Below, piece after piece: positions 56,801-61,192 of a stretch of 64,000 nt of DNA (its first letter is position 1; each line of letters opens with the position of its first letter). This stretch comes from Astropecten irregularis (Eukaryota; Echinodermata; Asteroidea; Paxillosida; Astropectinidae). The notes beneath the pieces are model-generated. The model did no database searches. It worked only from the letters and a program-made list of their open reading frames with translations, and was not told the DNA's origin. A program made the position numbers and the translations under genes. The stretch covers positions 10,027,217 through 10,091,216 of the forward strand of contig OZ020246.1 of the NCBI GenBank assembly GCA_963971285.1. The letters are read 5' to 3'.

Positions 56801-59800
56801 GGCCTTGGCCTCAAACCAAAGGCTCATGTAAACCCTGGCCTTGCCCTTTTAAAGCCTTCTCTTCACCACTACACACAGGGCATGTAATGTAGGGTGCAAA
56901 CTTCCAGCAATACCCTCATGAAAGGTAAACTAGTGTCAGCCATCAATCCAAATATATAATGAATATAACGAAAGTTGCTGCGAGTTTAGGACTTTCAGTT
57001 CTCTGTCTCTTGGCCTATGCTCTGTTCATCTGCAAATTACAGTTAGTTTCACTGTCCCACATACAGGGGTGGACTTATATTGCCCTGTGCAGTGAACTCA
57101 GACCAACCTTGGTACCAACTTACTACCAAGGTACATGTACATGTACCTCCCCTGCTAGCTGAATGTAGGCCAATACTGTAGGTAACAGAATGGGTGGGTG
57201 CAGGGGGTGGAGTCTGTTGCACTGACCAGTGACTGTGCTGTGAACTAGACACTAATGCATGACAAAAGTTGTTGGTACAGTACCTGAACCTAAAATGAGA
57301 CACAAAGCTGGGGCGAAGGTCATTGCAGACTTGCACAAAAGAAGTAAAAATGGTGTAAGTAATCAATTCTATTGCACTGCAGTTTAGCAAAGCTGCACTG
57401 TGAAACTACATTGTATAGACTTGTCGTTTTATAACAACATCCCACTCCCAAGATCAATGAACATATAACGACCCATAGCAACTTTTTACTGCTGGTGAAT
57501 ATGTACGGTATATGAACTGTATACGTTATTTTCAACATGGGTCTATGCTTCGAATCTTATGAAAAACTACTCTTTGTATTAGGTTTTAAGATCTTTTCTT
57601 CTTCCAGGTCCAATACTGAACTTTACCAATGCGTCAGCAAAAAAGAAATTCACAGCAGTAGTTTGCCCCAATCTCTGTGGATGGGCGAGGCATGTTTGAG
57701 TGCAGAATGCAGTGAGGTGTGCAACCGTTTACAATAGATGCCTTTTGTCAGAAACCCTGGTAAAAGGACGGATCAGATCACATTGTATGGTGAACACTAC
57801 TGTGGGCCCAAAGGAAGGTACATGTATGTATAATGTACAGTAGATGTGTGACACGTGTACCAATGGCGAGACTTGCTGAGTATTAAAAAAAAATGAGAGA
57901 AGCATCCCCGTCTCTTTTTTTAAAAGACTTTTGGAAAGTTTTTTTCTCTGATTCAAAACTGCAGTCAGGCCCCCCTGAGTCCCTACAGAATGTACGCGTG
58001 TGCGCATTTGAAATCAAAGAATCATAACCACTATGTATTCTTCAATTTATTACTTGTATTTAAACAAGCACACAGGCCTGTATAACATCAGTAATATCAC
58101 AAATGGCATCCGAGGCCCTCCATTGCCCTAGTCTAGCTCTTAGCTCTGGTGTTCAAGTTCAACAAGATCAGACATCTTAGGAGCAACAATTTCAGAGATT
58201 AATTTCAACATCCTTTTTTCAATTTGGCTAGTAATATCTCACATTCACGTTTCTTCAAGTTTAACATACAGGTATCTGTTGGAGGTACATGTAGGCCTGT
58301 TATTCATCAAGATCGACATAATGAACAATGCATATATGTCGAGCGCAATTTTGACGCCTGCGCAAGTTTTAAACTGGGCCGTGCGCAATTTTGAATTTAA
58401 CATTCATTTGGGATTTTTTTTAACAGCGGCACATAGCTACCATCACTTCAGGTAGCCCTAGGTTAAAAACGTTGGACACAGCCTCGAAGATTTTCTTTAA
58501 AAACAAGTCACTTCGGACAAACTGTTAAAGATTGAAAGATTGCGCTCAACACATACAATGTACACGTATATGTACTGTACATGATGATGTACATGTAGCT
58601 CAAATTTAGATTGTGGATTATGAAATGAAAACGTAATTTATGATAATAATAATAATAAATTGGGAGGCTAATCATCCTTACTCGCAGCTGGGATGCTGAA
58701 TTGCAAAGGATGCGCCTACAACGTGATCGAGTTGACATCGGCGCCCTTGGCTGCCAGAGTGCCAGCACACTTCAACCCATAATCCCATATATGATCACAA
58801 AGCACAGCCTGAGATCAAAAGTGTTTGATTTTTGTGGAGGGAGAAAAACCGGAGAACCAGGAGAAAAACCCTTGTAGCATAGGAGAGAACCAACGCACAA
58901 CTCAAATCACATATGACCCAAGCCGGGATCAAACCCGGGCCACATTGGTGAGAGGCGAGTGCCTAACGCAAGTGCCACCTAAGCCCCCCTTTTGTCGCTT
59001 TATACGTAGTTGTGGCAAGCCCATCCCACCCTCCACCCACCCCCATTTGAAAATATTAATCACTGACATAATTTTTCTAGTTTCCCCCTTTAAAAACTAG
59101 TTTCCTCCCATTTTCCCCTTAGAAATAAACAGAAAACCATGTTATTTCCTAAAGGTGCGACTTACCATGTACACTTAAACCATGTGTAAACCTGTGAAAA
59201 CTGGGAAGCATGTCTACTGTACTTAGCGAGGCAATTGTTAAGTTGGGGACCCTCCTGTGTTTTTATCACATGCCAGAACGACCATGAATACGTTCCGTAT
59301 CGCATGCTGTGCATGTGGTAAAAACATAGGGGGTCCCAAACTTGCCCTTAGCGAACACTTCAGTTCGGTTATAACTTACACCAACTGATTTCGGACCAAC
59401 AATGACAATATTTAATTGATAGTGAATGTTAGTTGTTAATCATAATAATTATTGTTAATTAACGATACAATGATAATTCTGTGTTTGATACATACCTCGC
59501 CAACATTTTGCAAGCAATTGAGCAATGCAAAGTTGTCACGTCTCGAGTTTTTGCATAAGGTAGCCACGTCATTACTGCAGGAAGGATTGTCTGTAATCCG
59601 GACGGGCATGTGTTTTCGGGGTTGTTTCGGTGGATCTTGCTGGAACTGCTGCTGGTTTCGATATTGTTGCTGTTGCTGCTGCTGCCCACCACGGGGTAGG
59701 CCTAGGCCTCCTTGTACTGCATTTGGCTGCTGACCAAACTGTCTACCTTGAAAGTTGGGATTTACATTCATGTTGTTTTGCTGAAACTGACCCGTATCGG

Positions 59801-60077
59801 CGGCCCTTCCTTGTTGAAACTGCACGGGTTGTCGGTCACCCATGTTGTTCATGTTACCACCGCCGGCCGCATCGCCTCGCGGTCCGCCTACCCCCGCGGC
59901 CGCTGCCGCCGCATTCATGGCATTGCGTTGAGCCAAAAGCTTGTTCGTTTCAAATTTCTGGGGGACGTTTTGGTTTCCCACTCCCCCATTAATCTGAAGA
60001 TTGTCAGCCGAGTAGGCCAACGCGAAAAGACACAGGCTAACACACGTAACCAGGAGGACACGTAGGATCGACGCCAT
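19939..60077 (-). CDS. GLG1: GLG1, Golgi apparatus protein 1 (cysteine-rich FGF receptor / E-selectin ligand 1), complete coding sequence
   Basis: 23 coding exons in transcript order: 59496-60077, 42299-42331, 41109-41195, 39741-39962, 38879-39130, 37706-37889, 36778-36992, 34733-34854, 34028-34129, 31454-31607, 29900-30037, 28825-28974, 28169-28282, 27241-27329, 26175-26289, 25446-25676, 24562-24641, 23004-23196, 22648-22683, 22148-22324, 21558-21678, 20814-20920, 19939-20106. The total is 3672 bp, 1223 residues; human GLG1 has about 1180. Known role: Golgi type I membrane sialoglycoprotein that binds FGFs, and in mammals E-selectin and TGF-beta. Seen: signal peptide 1-24; Q/N/G/A-rich segment about 27-165; then Cys repeats of about 60 residues with four cysteines each to about 1168; membrane helix about 1189-1210; tail RVTKRVRAELKNK (human RITKRVTRELKDR). 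Possible N-glycosylation sites: N213, N258, N828, N1183. Intron 1 is 17.2 kb. All phases agree. Confidence 0.96.
20190..20670. repeat. Polypurine/polypyrimidine minisatellite in GLG1 intron 22
   Basis: A degenerate repeat of GAAACAAAGGAATGAAGG-like units on the plus strand, so the GLG1 sense strand is an almost pure C/T tract of about 480 bases. It ends about 80 bases upstream of the acceptor of the last exon. It is stop-free in several frames on the minus strand, with Ser/Phe/Pro/Leu-only translations that are not protein-like. Confidence 0.93.
20814..20920 (-). CDS. GLG1: GLG1 exon 22
   Basis: Residues 1133-1168; 107 bp, phase 1 in, phase 0 out. It contains MSCLLEAFEDSTIKLHGDCR and EMWSYAIK; human has MSCLMEALEDKRVRLQPECK and EMWSYAAK. 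This is the end of the cysteine-rich lumenal region. Confidence 0.96.
21263..21410. mobile_element. Short foldback family G
   Basis: Ends AATGGACCGTTCAGGC and GGCTGGAAGGGTCCATT. The interior has CTTAAGCCCCGCCCACGTGT and GACCGAGGCTATCGTGGTCA. GLG1 intron 21; second copy at 39542-39701. Confidence 0.82.
21558..21678 (-). CDS. GLG1: GLG1 exon 21
   Basis: Residues 1093-1133; 121 bp, phase 0 in, phase 1 out. It contains ADVHVDPVLYKACALDIKHY; human has ADIFVDPVLHTACALDIKHH. Donor CGAC|GTAAGT. Confidence 0.95.
22148..22324 (-). CDS. GLG1: GLG1 exon 20
   Basis: Residues 1034-1092; 177 bp, phase 0 at both ends. It contains DFRMDPVLSRICKDTAKKLC and GNGQVEECLKSKL; human has DYRLDPQLQLHCSDEISSLC and TGQVEECLKVNL. 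Confidence 0.95.
22648..22683 (-). CDS. GLG1: GLG1 exon 19: 36-bp micro-exon
   Basis: Residues 1022-1033, ALSPDCENYIKD; phase 0 at both ends. Acceptor CTCCCACAG, donor GAT|GTAAGT. It fills the LSSDCEDQIR position of human GLG1 and supplies one repeat cysteine. A tRNA-headed SINE lies just upstream in the intron (about 22700-22800). Confidence 0.9.
22695..22800 (-). repeat. tRNA-headed SINE fragment in GLG1 intron 18
   Basis: It contains AAGTGGGATTCGAACCAGTG and GAATACCGTCCTAGTGCC, related to the other tRNA-like heads. It starts about 15 bp upstream of the 36-bp exon 19 acceptor. Confidence 0.65.
23004..23196 (-). CDS. GLG1: GLG1 exon 18
   Basis: Residues 957-1021; 193 bp, phase 2 in, phase 0 out. 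It contains KKQDYRLNPMMQKACRRDMP and KFCDAVIQKAKKQDKKELEG; human has NTDYRLNPMLRKACKADIPK, one of the best-conserved stretches of the family. Confidence 0.96.
23286..24290 (+). repeat. 79-bp tandem satellite, array 1 (GLG1 intron 17)
   Basis: About twelve head-to-tail units begin CTACAATACCTTACAGACTC and contain CCCTGCTGCATAAGG and GGCAGGGCAGTTATTGAGCA. Successive unit starts at 23286, 23365 and 23444 fix the period at 79 bp. The last units are diverged and run into a tRNA-headed SINE near 24300. Confidence 0.95.
24295..24410 (+). repeat. tRNA-headed SINE fused to the end of satellite array 1
   Basis: GTTGGTAGAGCACTGGTACG and CAGGCTCGAATCCAATTTCA are the A-side and B-box parts, followed by TTGTTCACTTTTCAGTGA as in the other members. 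It abuts the last diverged 79-bp unit. Confidence 0.7.
24562..24641 (-). CDS. GLG1: GLG1 exon 17
   Basis: Residues 931-957; 80 bp, phase 0 in, phase 2 out. It encodes QFCANVAPEGLFKCLRTHKN and DPSFDS; human has RFCPEADSKTMLQCLKQNKN. The intron that follows holds the second satellite array. Confidence 0.92.
24844..25113. mobile_element. Foldback element, family B
   Basis: Copy in GLG1 intron 16, left end GGGGCCAATTGCAAGGAGCT, with three tandem TTTGCTTAGCA motifs at the left side. Confidence 0.85.
25446..25676 (-). CDS. GLG1: GLG1 exon 16
   Basis: Residues 854-930; 231 bp, phase 0 at both ends. It encodes SEDIKLDPELNENCKSDIDR, AKILECLRDHQKDLSETC and the end DYAFMHSCKRMIK; human has TEDIRLEPDLYEACKSDIKN. 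Acceptor is a strong pyrimidine tract ending in CGTTGCAG. Confidence 0.96.
26175..26289 (-). CDS. GLG1: GLG1 exon 15
   Basis: Residues 815-853; 115 bp, phase 2 in, phase 0 out. It contains CLSTKVRNDTLNDRQHVVSE and DCRKQLKVELLQR; the human CLSTTVRNDTL segment, with its NDT sequon (N828 here), is retained. Donor CAGAGG|GTAGGT. Confidence 0.95.
26771..26920. mobile_element. Foldback element family C
   Basis: 150 bp, ends GGGGTCGATTTCACAAAACT and GTTGAAATCAACCCC, with internal CAATCGTAGG and CGATCGCAGG pairs. GLG1 intron 14. Confidence 0.82.
27241..27329 (-). CDS. GLG1: GLG1 exon 14
   Basis: Residues 786-815; 89 bp, phase 0 in, phase 2 out. It encodes IQLQDYKFNFKFKEACRQDV and MKLCKGSKD; human has VQMKDFRFSYKFKMACKEDV and LKLC. 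Confidence 0.95.
27384..28050 (-). repeat. 79-bp tandem satellite, array 2, inverted (GLG1 intron 13)
   Basis: About eight units of the same repeat in the opposite orientation (plus strand reads GGTTACCTTATGCAGCAGGG and TATTGTAGGGTCAGACTGCT). One unit near 27885-27940 is the exact reverse complement of a distinctive variant at 23598-23660 in array 1. Confidence 0.95.
28169..28282 (-). CDS. GLG1: GLG1 exon 13
   Basis: Residues 748-785; 114 bp, phase 0 at both ends. It encodes ALQCLIDHKNDDEMDSKCNA and GIEHFQL; human has LMECLIQNKHQKDMNEKCAI and GVTHFQL. Intron 13 behind it holds one of the two inverted satellite arrays. Confidence 0.95.
28411..28512. repeat. Foldback with hairpin-CGAAAC ends (GLG1 intron 12)
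   Basis: Two inverted copies of GAAAGATCCTGCTAGGATCG + AAACGTC. Single copies of the same element end are at 15034-15074 and 40874-40914. Confidence 0.75.
28825..28974 (-). CDS. GLG1: GLG1 exon 12
   Basis: Residues 698-747; 150 bp, phase 0 at both ends. It encodes ELKCLQENRKELDQDCRSKI and the segment EDIQMNRKLMAACAPMIKKF; human has ELECLQDHLDDLVVECRDIV and ALLMRACEPIIQNFC. Confidence 0.95.
29900..30037 (-). CDS. GLG1: GLG1 exon 11
   Basis: Residues 652-697; 138 bp, phase 0 at both ends. It encodes LSVGCQAQVHRMLRQRAVSV and LNPQIEASCRFDLGRFC; human has RECRAEVQRILHQRAMDVKL and DLGKWC. Acceptor TTATCTAG. Confidence 0.93.
30118..30225 (-). repeat. tRNA-headed SINE in GLG1 intron 10
   Basis: The plus strand has AACAAAGAAAGGTTGACTGG and GCTCTACCAACTGAGATATC. 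It is a minus-strand head of the same family; the B box is damaged (GAGATGTTAACC). Confidence 0.65.
30948..31340. mobile_element. Foldback with GTTGTATTGGAGTAAC ends
   Basis: The left GCCATAAAAAAAAATTGTTG and right CAACAATTTTTTTTTTATGG segments pair. The interior contains GGGTCGGGCGGGTT and T/G-rich tracts. A related element lies at 43440-43760. GLG1 intron 10. Confidence 0.65.
31454..31607 (-). CDS. GLG1: GLG1 exon 10
   Basis: Residues 600-651; 154 bp, phase 2 in, phase 0 out. It encodes LDPVLYKNCKVDAQKICN, an Asp-rich insert (GDNDDDDLPSG) and VMFACLHEHLHPETGEEQ. Human has LDPVLYRKCQGDASRLC and VFSCLYRHAY. Confidence 0.93.
31691..32050. mobile_element. TTAA MITE family A
   Basis: Full-length copy in GLG1 intron 9: left end TTAAAGGTAGTATCATACTT, right end AAGTATGATATTACCTTTAA. 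Confidence 0.88.
33419..33784. mobile_element. TTAA MITE family A
   Basis: Full-length copy in the opposite interior orientation to the one at 31691, also in GLG1 intron 9. The two copies are about 1.4 kb apart and could pair. Confidence 0.88.
34028..34129 (-). CDS. GLG1: GLG1 exon 9
   Basis: Residues 566-600; 102 bp, phase 2 at both ends. It encodes VLSCLMENIYNTEMTKECES and LQYFVSRDF; human has ILSCLMEHLYTEKMVEDCE and LQYFISRDW. Confidence 0.95.
34733..34854 (-). CDS. GLG1: GLG1 exon 8
   Basis: Residues 526-566; 122 bp, phase 0 in, phase 2 out. It encodes LHDLVKTANAGANYKMDSSL and then QKACEQVRVKLCKSEEAGDA. Donor GCCAA|GTGAGT. Confidence 0.92.
35185..35328. mobile_element. Foldback element family F
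   Basis: Ends AATGGGAGACTTTTGAGAAC and GTTCTCAAAAGTGTCCCATT, with the same GCGCACGCG-rich centre. GLG1 intron 7. Confidence 0.85.
35573..35905. repeat. Long perfect hairpin plus third copy (GLG1 intron 7)
   Basis: 35628-35729 is a palindrome with stem sequence CAATATACAGATATTGTTTT and AAGCAGGACCTTGTTT around a short ACAACA loop. A third copy follows at 35757-35832. Outer parts also pair (CTGTGGTATGATGCAGTG with its complement near 35850). Confidence 0.88.
36372..36621. mobile_element. Foldback element, family B
   Basis: Copy in GLG1 intron 7 with ATCCAATTTCATAGAGATGC at the left and CTATGACATTGGCCCC at the right. Confidence 0.83.
36778..36992 (-). CDS. GLG1: GLG1 exon 7
   Basis: Residues 454-525; 215 bp, phase 1 in, phase 0 out. 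It contains MINPEIITNCKPEI and GGKTLHCLMELTRDKKTSEG. The human counterpart is LSPEIILSCRGEIEHHC with GRTLHCLM. Confidence 0.95.
37020..37700 (+). repeat. Head-to-tail array of tRNA-headed SINE units
   Basis: Four tRNA-like heads begin near 37091, 37272, 37441 and 37622, with intervening bodies containing GACATGTTATGCTGGGTAAC and GGGCCCTGGTTGACTTC. The last head keeps an A box (TAGCTCAGTTGG) and a perfect B box (GGTTCGAATCC). Spacing is about 170-180 bp. The array lies in GLG1 intron 6, next to the exon 6 donor. Confidence 0.88.
37706..37889 (-). CDS. GLG1: GLG1 exon 6
   Basis: Residues 393-454 (the last codon is split); 184 bp, phase 0 in, phase 1 out. It starts CRDKLTTRQKVISMDYKANY (human CREALTTRQKLIAQDYKVSY). 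The donor GAAA|GTGAGC is only about 12 bases from the end of a tRNA-headed SINE. Confidence 0.95.
38209..38519. mobile_element. TTAA MITE family A, shortened copy
   Basis: Ends TTAAAGGCAGTATCATACTT and AAGTATGATATCACCTTTAA in GLG1 intron 5. The central GATC-palindrome region is partly deleted. Confidence 0.85.
38822..38863. repeat. (CAA)n microsatellite next to the GLG1 exon 5 donor
   Basis: About 13 CAA triplets on the plus strand, giving (TTG)n in the GLG1 transcript that starts about 17 bases after the exon 5 donor. Confidence 0.95.
38879..39130 (-). CDS. GLG1: GLG1 exon 5
   Basis: Residues 309-392; 252 bp, phase 0 at both ends. It contains ILRVAEL and ALYFACRDDRERFCE; CRDDRERFCE is identical to human GLG1. 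The intron after the donor (GTGAGT) runs into a (TTG)n tract on the sense strand. Confidence 0.97.
39205..39475 (+). repeat. tRNA-headed SINE (diverged) in GLG1 intron 4
   Basis: It has CAAATCCCGCTCCAGTCA as the B-box end, then CAATCACTTTTG and, at the far side, GGTTTCATGGCTTCTGACTG, the same body as the foldback at 5058-5482. Confidence 0.6.
39542..39701. mobile_element. Short foldback family G
   Basis: Same ends and interior as 21263-21410, with GGCTTTCGTGGTCACCTGAT. It ends 39 bp before exon 4 of GLG1 on the sense-downstream side. Confidence 0.82.
39741..39962 (-). CDS. GLG1: GLG1 exon 4
   Basis: Residues 235-308; 222 bp, phase 0 at both ends. It contains PCLFDHAENITTSQCRQYIT and FSDYMLIKGFYDECKPDI, matching the human CLVDHRGNITEYQCHQYITK region. 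The NIT sequon at N258 is conserved. Confidence 0.96.
40171..40310. mobile_element. Foldback element family C
   Basis: 140 bp, ends GGGGTCGATTTCACCAAACT and GATGAAATCGACCCC. GLG1 intron 3. Confidence 0.83.
41109..41195 (-). CDS. GLG1: GLG1 exon 3
   Basis: Residues 206-234, FLWEYKMNLTTDPRFDNVAF then EVCSSDIAK; 87 bp, phase 0 at both ends. Human GLG1 has LLWNYKLNLTTDPKFE here. It contains the NLT glycosylation sequon at N213. Confidence 0.95.
41335..41651. mobile_element. Foldback element with CAGACCTCCCAAC ends
   Basis: Inverted ends CAGACCTCCCAAC/GTTGGGAGGTCTG, flanked by the direct repeat CTATAA (41329-41334, 41652-41657). The interior contains GCGGAAAATCG-like repeats. hAT-like ends, but the duplication seen is only 6 bp. 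GLG1 intron 2. Confidence 0.75.
41740..41905 (-). repeat. tRNA-like SINE in GLG1 intron 2
   Basis: The plus strand reads AAGGCTGGATTCGAACCCAC (B-box complement) and ACCACTAAGCTAGGCACCCC (A-box side). The body begins with TACCCATTTACACCTGGGTG. Confidence 0.6.
42299..42331 (-). CDS. GLG1: GLG1 exon 2: 33-bp micro-exon
   Basis: Residues 195-205, DSSDISPECNR; phase 0 at both ends. Acceptor TTTATTTGTAG, donor CAGA|GTAAGT. It supplies the Cys and the I-S-x-x-C-N pattern that human GLG1 has in ENEISSDCNH, which argues that this tiny exon is real although it follows a 17-kb intron. Confidence 0.88.
42613..42679. repeat. 33-bp tandem duplication
   Basis: ACGCAAAGCAATTGCCACGT followed by ACCCAATGAATT occurs twice head-to-tail with almost no difference. 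GLG1 intron 1, about 300 bp from exon 2. Confidence 0.9.
43440..43760. mobile_element. Foldback with GGTCGGTCGGTCG interior
   Basis: The left GGTTGTGTTGCCCTCA and right GAGGGCAACATAACAATTTT segments pair. The interior shares GGGTCGG and ACCCAAAGTTTT motifs with 30948-31340. Confidence 0.65.
43890..44154. mobile_element. Foldback element, family B
   Basis: Copy with an internal duplication of CACGTGGACATTTGG (44037-44070). Left end GGGGCCAATTTCATAAAACT, right end TTATGAAATTGGCCCC. Confidence 0.86.
44580..44827. mobile_element. Foldback element, family B
   Basis: Reverse-oriented copy, left end GGGCCAATTTCATAGAGCTG, right end CTATGAAATTGGCCCC. Its right flank recurs near 60490-60520. Confidence 0.86.
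45878..46384. mobile_element. Mariner-like foldback element (TA target)
   Basis: Ends CAGTGTGTCCCAAAAAAACC and a near-exact complement ending GGGGACACACTG, flanked by TA on both sides. Almost the whole 507 bp is palindromic around GGGCGGCCACAATG. This is typical of Tc1/mariner-derived MITEs; no transposase remains. Confidence 0.88.
46768..47136. mobile_element. Foldback element with CCCTGTCTGCACTGGACTT ends
   Basis: The left end and the right end (AAGTTCAGTGCGGACAGGG) are imperfect inverted repeats. The interior repeats CACTGGAC and CGGGTAA motifs. GLG1 intron 1. Confidence 0.75.
47965..48115 (+). repeat. Decayed tRNA-headed SINE in GLG1 intron 1
   Basis: GCAACATAGGGTTGGATGGC and TTAATAGATCATCGGTAC preserve the head, while the B-box region is replaced by AAATAAATAAAT. 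It ends near TTGTTCACCTTTTAATGA. Confidence 0.5.
49096..49303. mobile_element. Foldback element family E
   Basis: Two inverted halves with AAGTGTAAACCCG and CGGGTTTACACTTTG around TCCATTGTCGAAGACAAT. GLG1 intron 1. Confidence 0.8.
52783..52935. repeat. Dispersed repeat, second copy
   Basis: Matches 2082-2215, including GTGACGTCACATTTAAAGGT and AACATCCGGGTAACTATAGC. GLG1 intron 1. Confidence 0.75.
56440..56790. repeat. 87-bp tandem repeat (four units)
   Basis: Unit starts at 56440, 56527, 56614 and 56701. Each contains AATGATAGGAAGGTTTACTT and GTGCTCCGGTGCAAAGTCTT. The period is 29 codons and the plus strand stays open through three units (56410-56721). The fourth unit has a 4-bp insertion that breaks the frame. 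Confidence 0.93.
58740..58990 (-). repeat. tRNA-related SINE, second copy
   Basis: Plus-strand text GGAGGGAGAAAAACCGGAGA and GATCAAACCCGGGCCACATT is the reverse complement of the 8304-8680 element, sharing both the B-box-like part and the body. It sits in GLG1 intron 1, in sense orientation with GLG1. Confidence 0.78.
59496..60077 (-). CDS. GLG1: GLG1 exon 1: signal peptide, Q/N-rich segment, start of Cys repeat 1
   Basis: Residues 1-194. It starts MASILRVLLVTCVSLCLFAL and cleavage is likely after AYSA. A run of six Ala, Asn/Gln-rich stretches and a Gln7 run follow. The Cys-repeat array begins with CSNDVATLCKNSRRDNFALL. Phase 0 donor GAG|GTATGT. Vertebrate GLG1 also has a low-complexity Gln/Pro-rich N-terminus, but the sequence here is different. 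Confidence 0.95.
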
Positions 60078-60081
60078 CTTG
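60070..60081 (-). promoter_or_regulatory. GLG1 translation-start TISU/YY1-like element
   Basis: The minus strand reads CAAGATGGCGTC, matching 11 of 12 positions of the TISU consensus SAASATGGCGGC with its ATG as the GLG1 start codon. In mammals this motif marks genes with very short 5' leaders and binds YY1. Here it supports the chosen start and suggests transcription begins close to 60.1 kb. Confidence 0.5.
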
Positions 60082-60300
60082 GAGAGAGTGACTGAATTTA
60101 TTTTTTTGTGAAGAAGAAAAAAAAAAACTCACCTGTGAACGTGTCTGCTATACAAACGCTAATAGTGATGGCGTGGAACCTATGACGTTCCGCCTACCGT
60201 AAACTTGTGCTAGTCCTTTCAGTATGTTTCCGACGCCGTGCAACCCATCGGTTTGACTTTGAGTATCTGCTTTGGTAAATCGGTTGGCCCTCAATTTCAG

Positions 60301-60425
60301 TTAAAGGTAGCATCATTACTACCAAAGTTTTTATCAAAGAAATACAGGTTCATGGGCAAAAATACCAAGACAGATACAGTTATAGTCATCTGTGAAAATT
60401 TCAGTCCCAAACATTGCCCACTTTG
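60301..60425. mobile_element. TTAA MITE family A, partial
   Basis: Only the right half in reverse orientation remains (CAGGTTCATGGGCAAAAATA and CATCTGTGAAAATTTCAGTC), about 220 bp upstream of the GLG1 start. Confidence 0.75.
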
Positions 60426-60519
60426 AGTATCGGCTTTGGCTTTTTTGGGGGGTATTTTTGTGCTAAGCAAATATTTTGTGCTAAGCAGGACTTCAGGGAC
60501 TTTCAATTGCTCAAAAGCA

Positions 60520-60893
60520 TTAAAGGTAGTATCATACTTTGGTAAGAAACCAAAACAGAAATGTTCACAGAAGACACAGATTTACGTATAACTTACAAGG
60601 TATGAAGATGGTGGTGGTAGAAACATACCGTTAATTTTTTCCGCCTGATGATGGAGTATTTATCCAGAAATTAGTAAAACAACGACCGAAAATCTTTTTG
60701 ATCTTTTAAAAGATCGAAAATAAAAGAGAAAACACTTAAGAAATACTGTGGCCGTTTTTCACCGTTTTCTCAAAAAGTGGGAACCGTTGGACTGAAATCT
60801 TAACAGATGACTGTTACTGTATCATCCTTGATATTTTGGCCCATGAATCTGAATTTCTTTGACAAAAACCAAAGTATAAGATATTACCTTTAA
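60520..60893. mobile_element. TTAA MITE family A
   Basis: Full-length copy; left end TTAAAGGTAGTATCATACTT. It is inserted at GCAT|TTAA in sequence that recurs at 44828-44870 without the insertion. Confidence 0.87.
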
Positions 60894-61159
60894 GAATATA
60901 AAAATATACACTTTTATATACACTGTATAGTTGGCAAATTGTTTGTGCTAAGCAGGTCCGTGAAAATTGTCCCCGGTTTCGAAAAGTGCAAAATACCAGT
61001 GCAACAGCTTTTTATAGCTTGCCTGGAACCCAAATAAAGGGAATGCTCATTTTGACGTTTATGGGATCCGCCACGTGCACATGACTTGTATTCAAGTTAC
61101 CAGCCACTCTATCAACGAATCATGAAAGGATATCAATGTTTTTGCTAGGAGGCGAATTC

Positions 61160-61192
61160 CAGCGCGCGAGCGCGCGCGCGCGCGCGCGCGTG
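61160..61192. repeat. (CG)n dinucleotide run
   Basis: Almost pure alternating CG over about 30 bp within AT-rich sequence about 1.1 kb upstream of GLG1. Such runs can adopt Z-DNA. Confidence 0.9.

Larger units (their letters stand above)
42332..59495 (-). other. GLG1 intron 1 (17.2 kb), no gene recognised inside
   Basis: It is AT-rich with many TGTACA/TACATGTA motifs between about 51 and 58.6 kb. Contents: foldback elements at 43440-43760, 43890-44154, 44580-44827, 45878-46384, 46768-47136 and 49096-49303; a SINE at 58740-58990; and an 87-bp tandem repeat at 56440-56790. I saw no conserved protein segment on either strand. Confidence 0.6.

Noticed and set aside
59452-60065. Three plus-strand frames of 93-120 aa
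   Set aside because: They are shadows of GLG1 exon 1, whose repetitive Gln/Ala codons leave the opposite strand open.
60092-60132. 5' UTR intron of GLG1 (CACAG|GTGAGT at about 60131 to TTCAG near 60093)
   Set aside because: It would be only about 40 nt long, too short for normal animal splicing, although the donor string itself is good.
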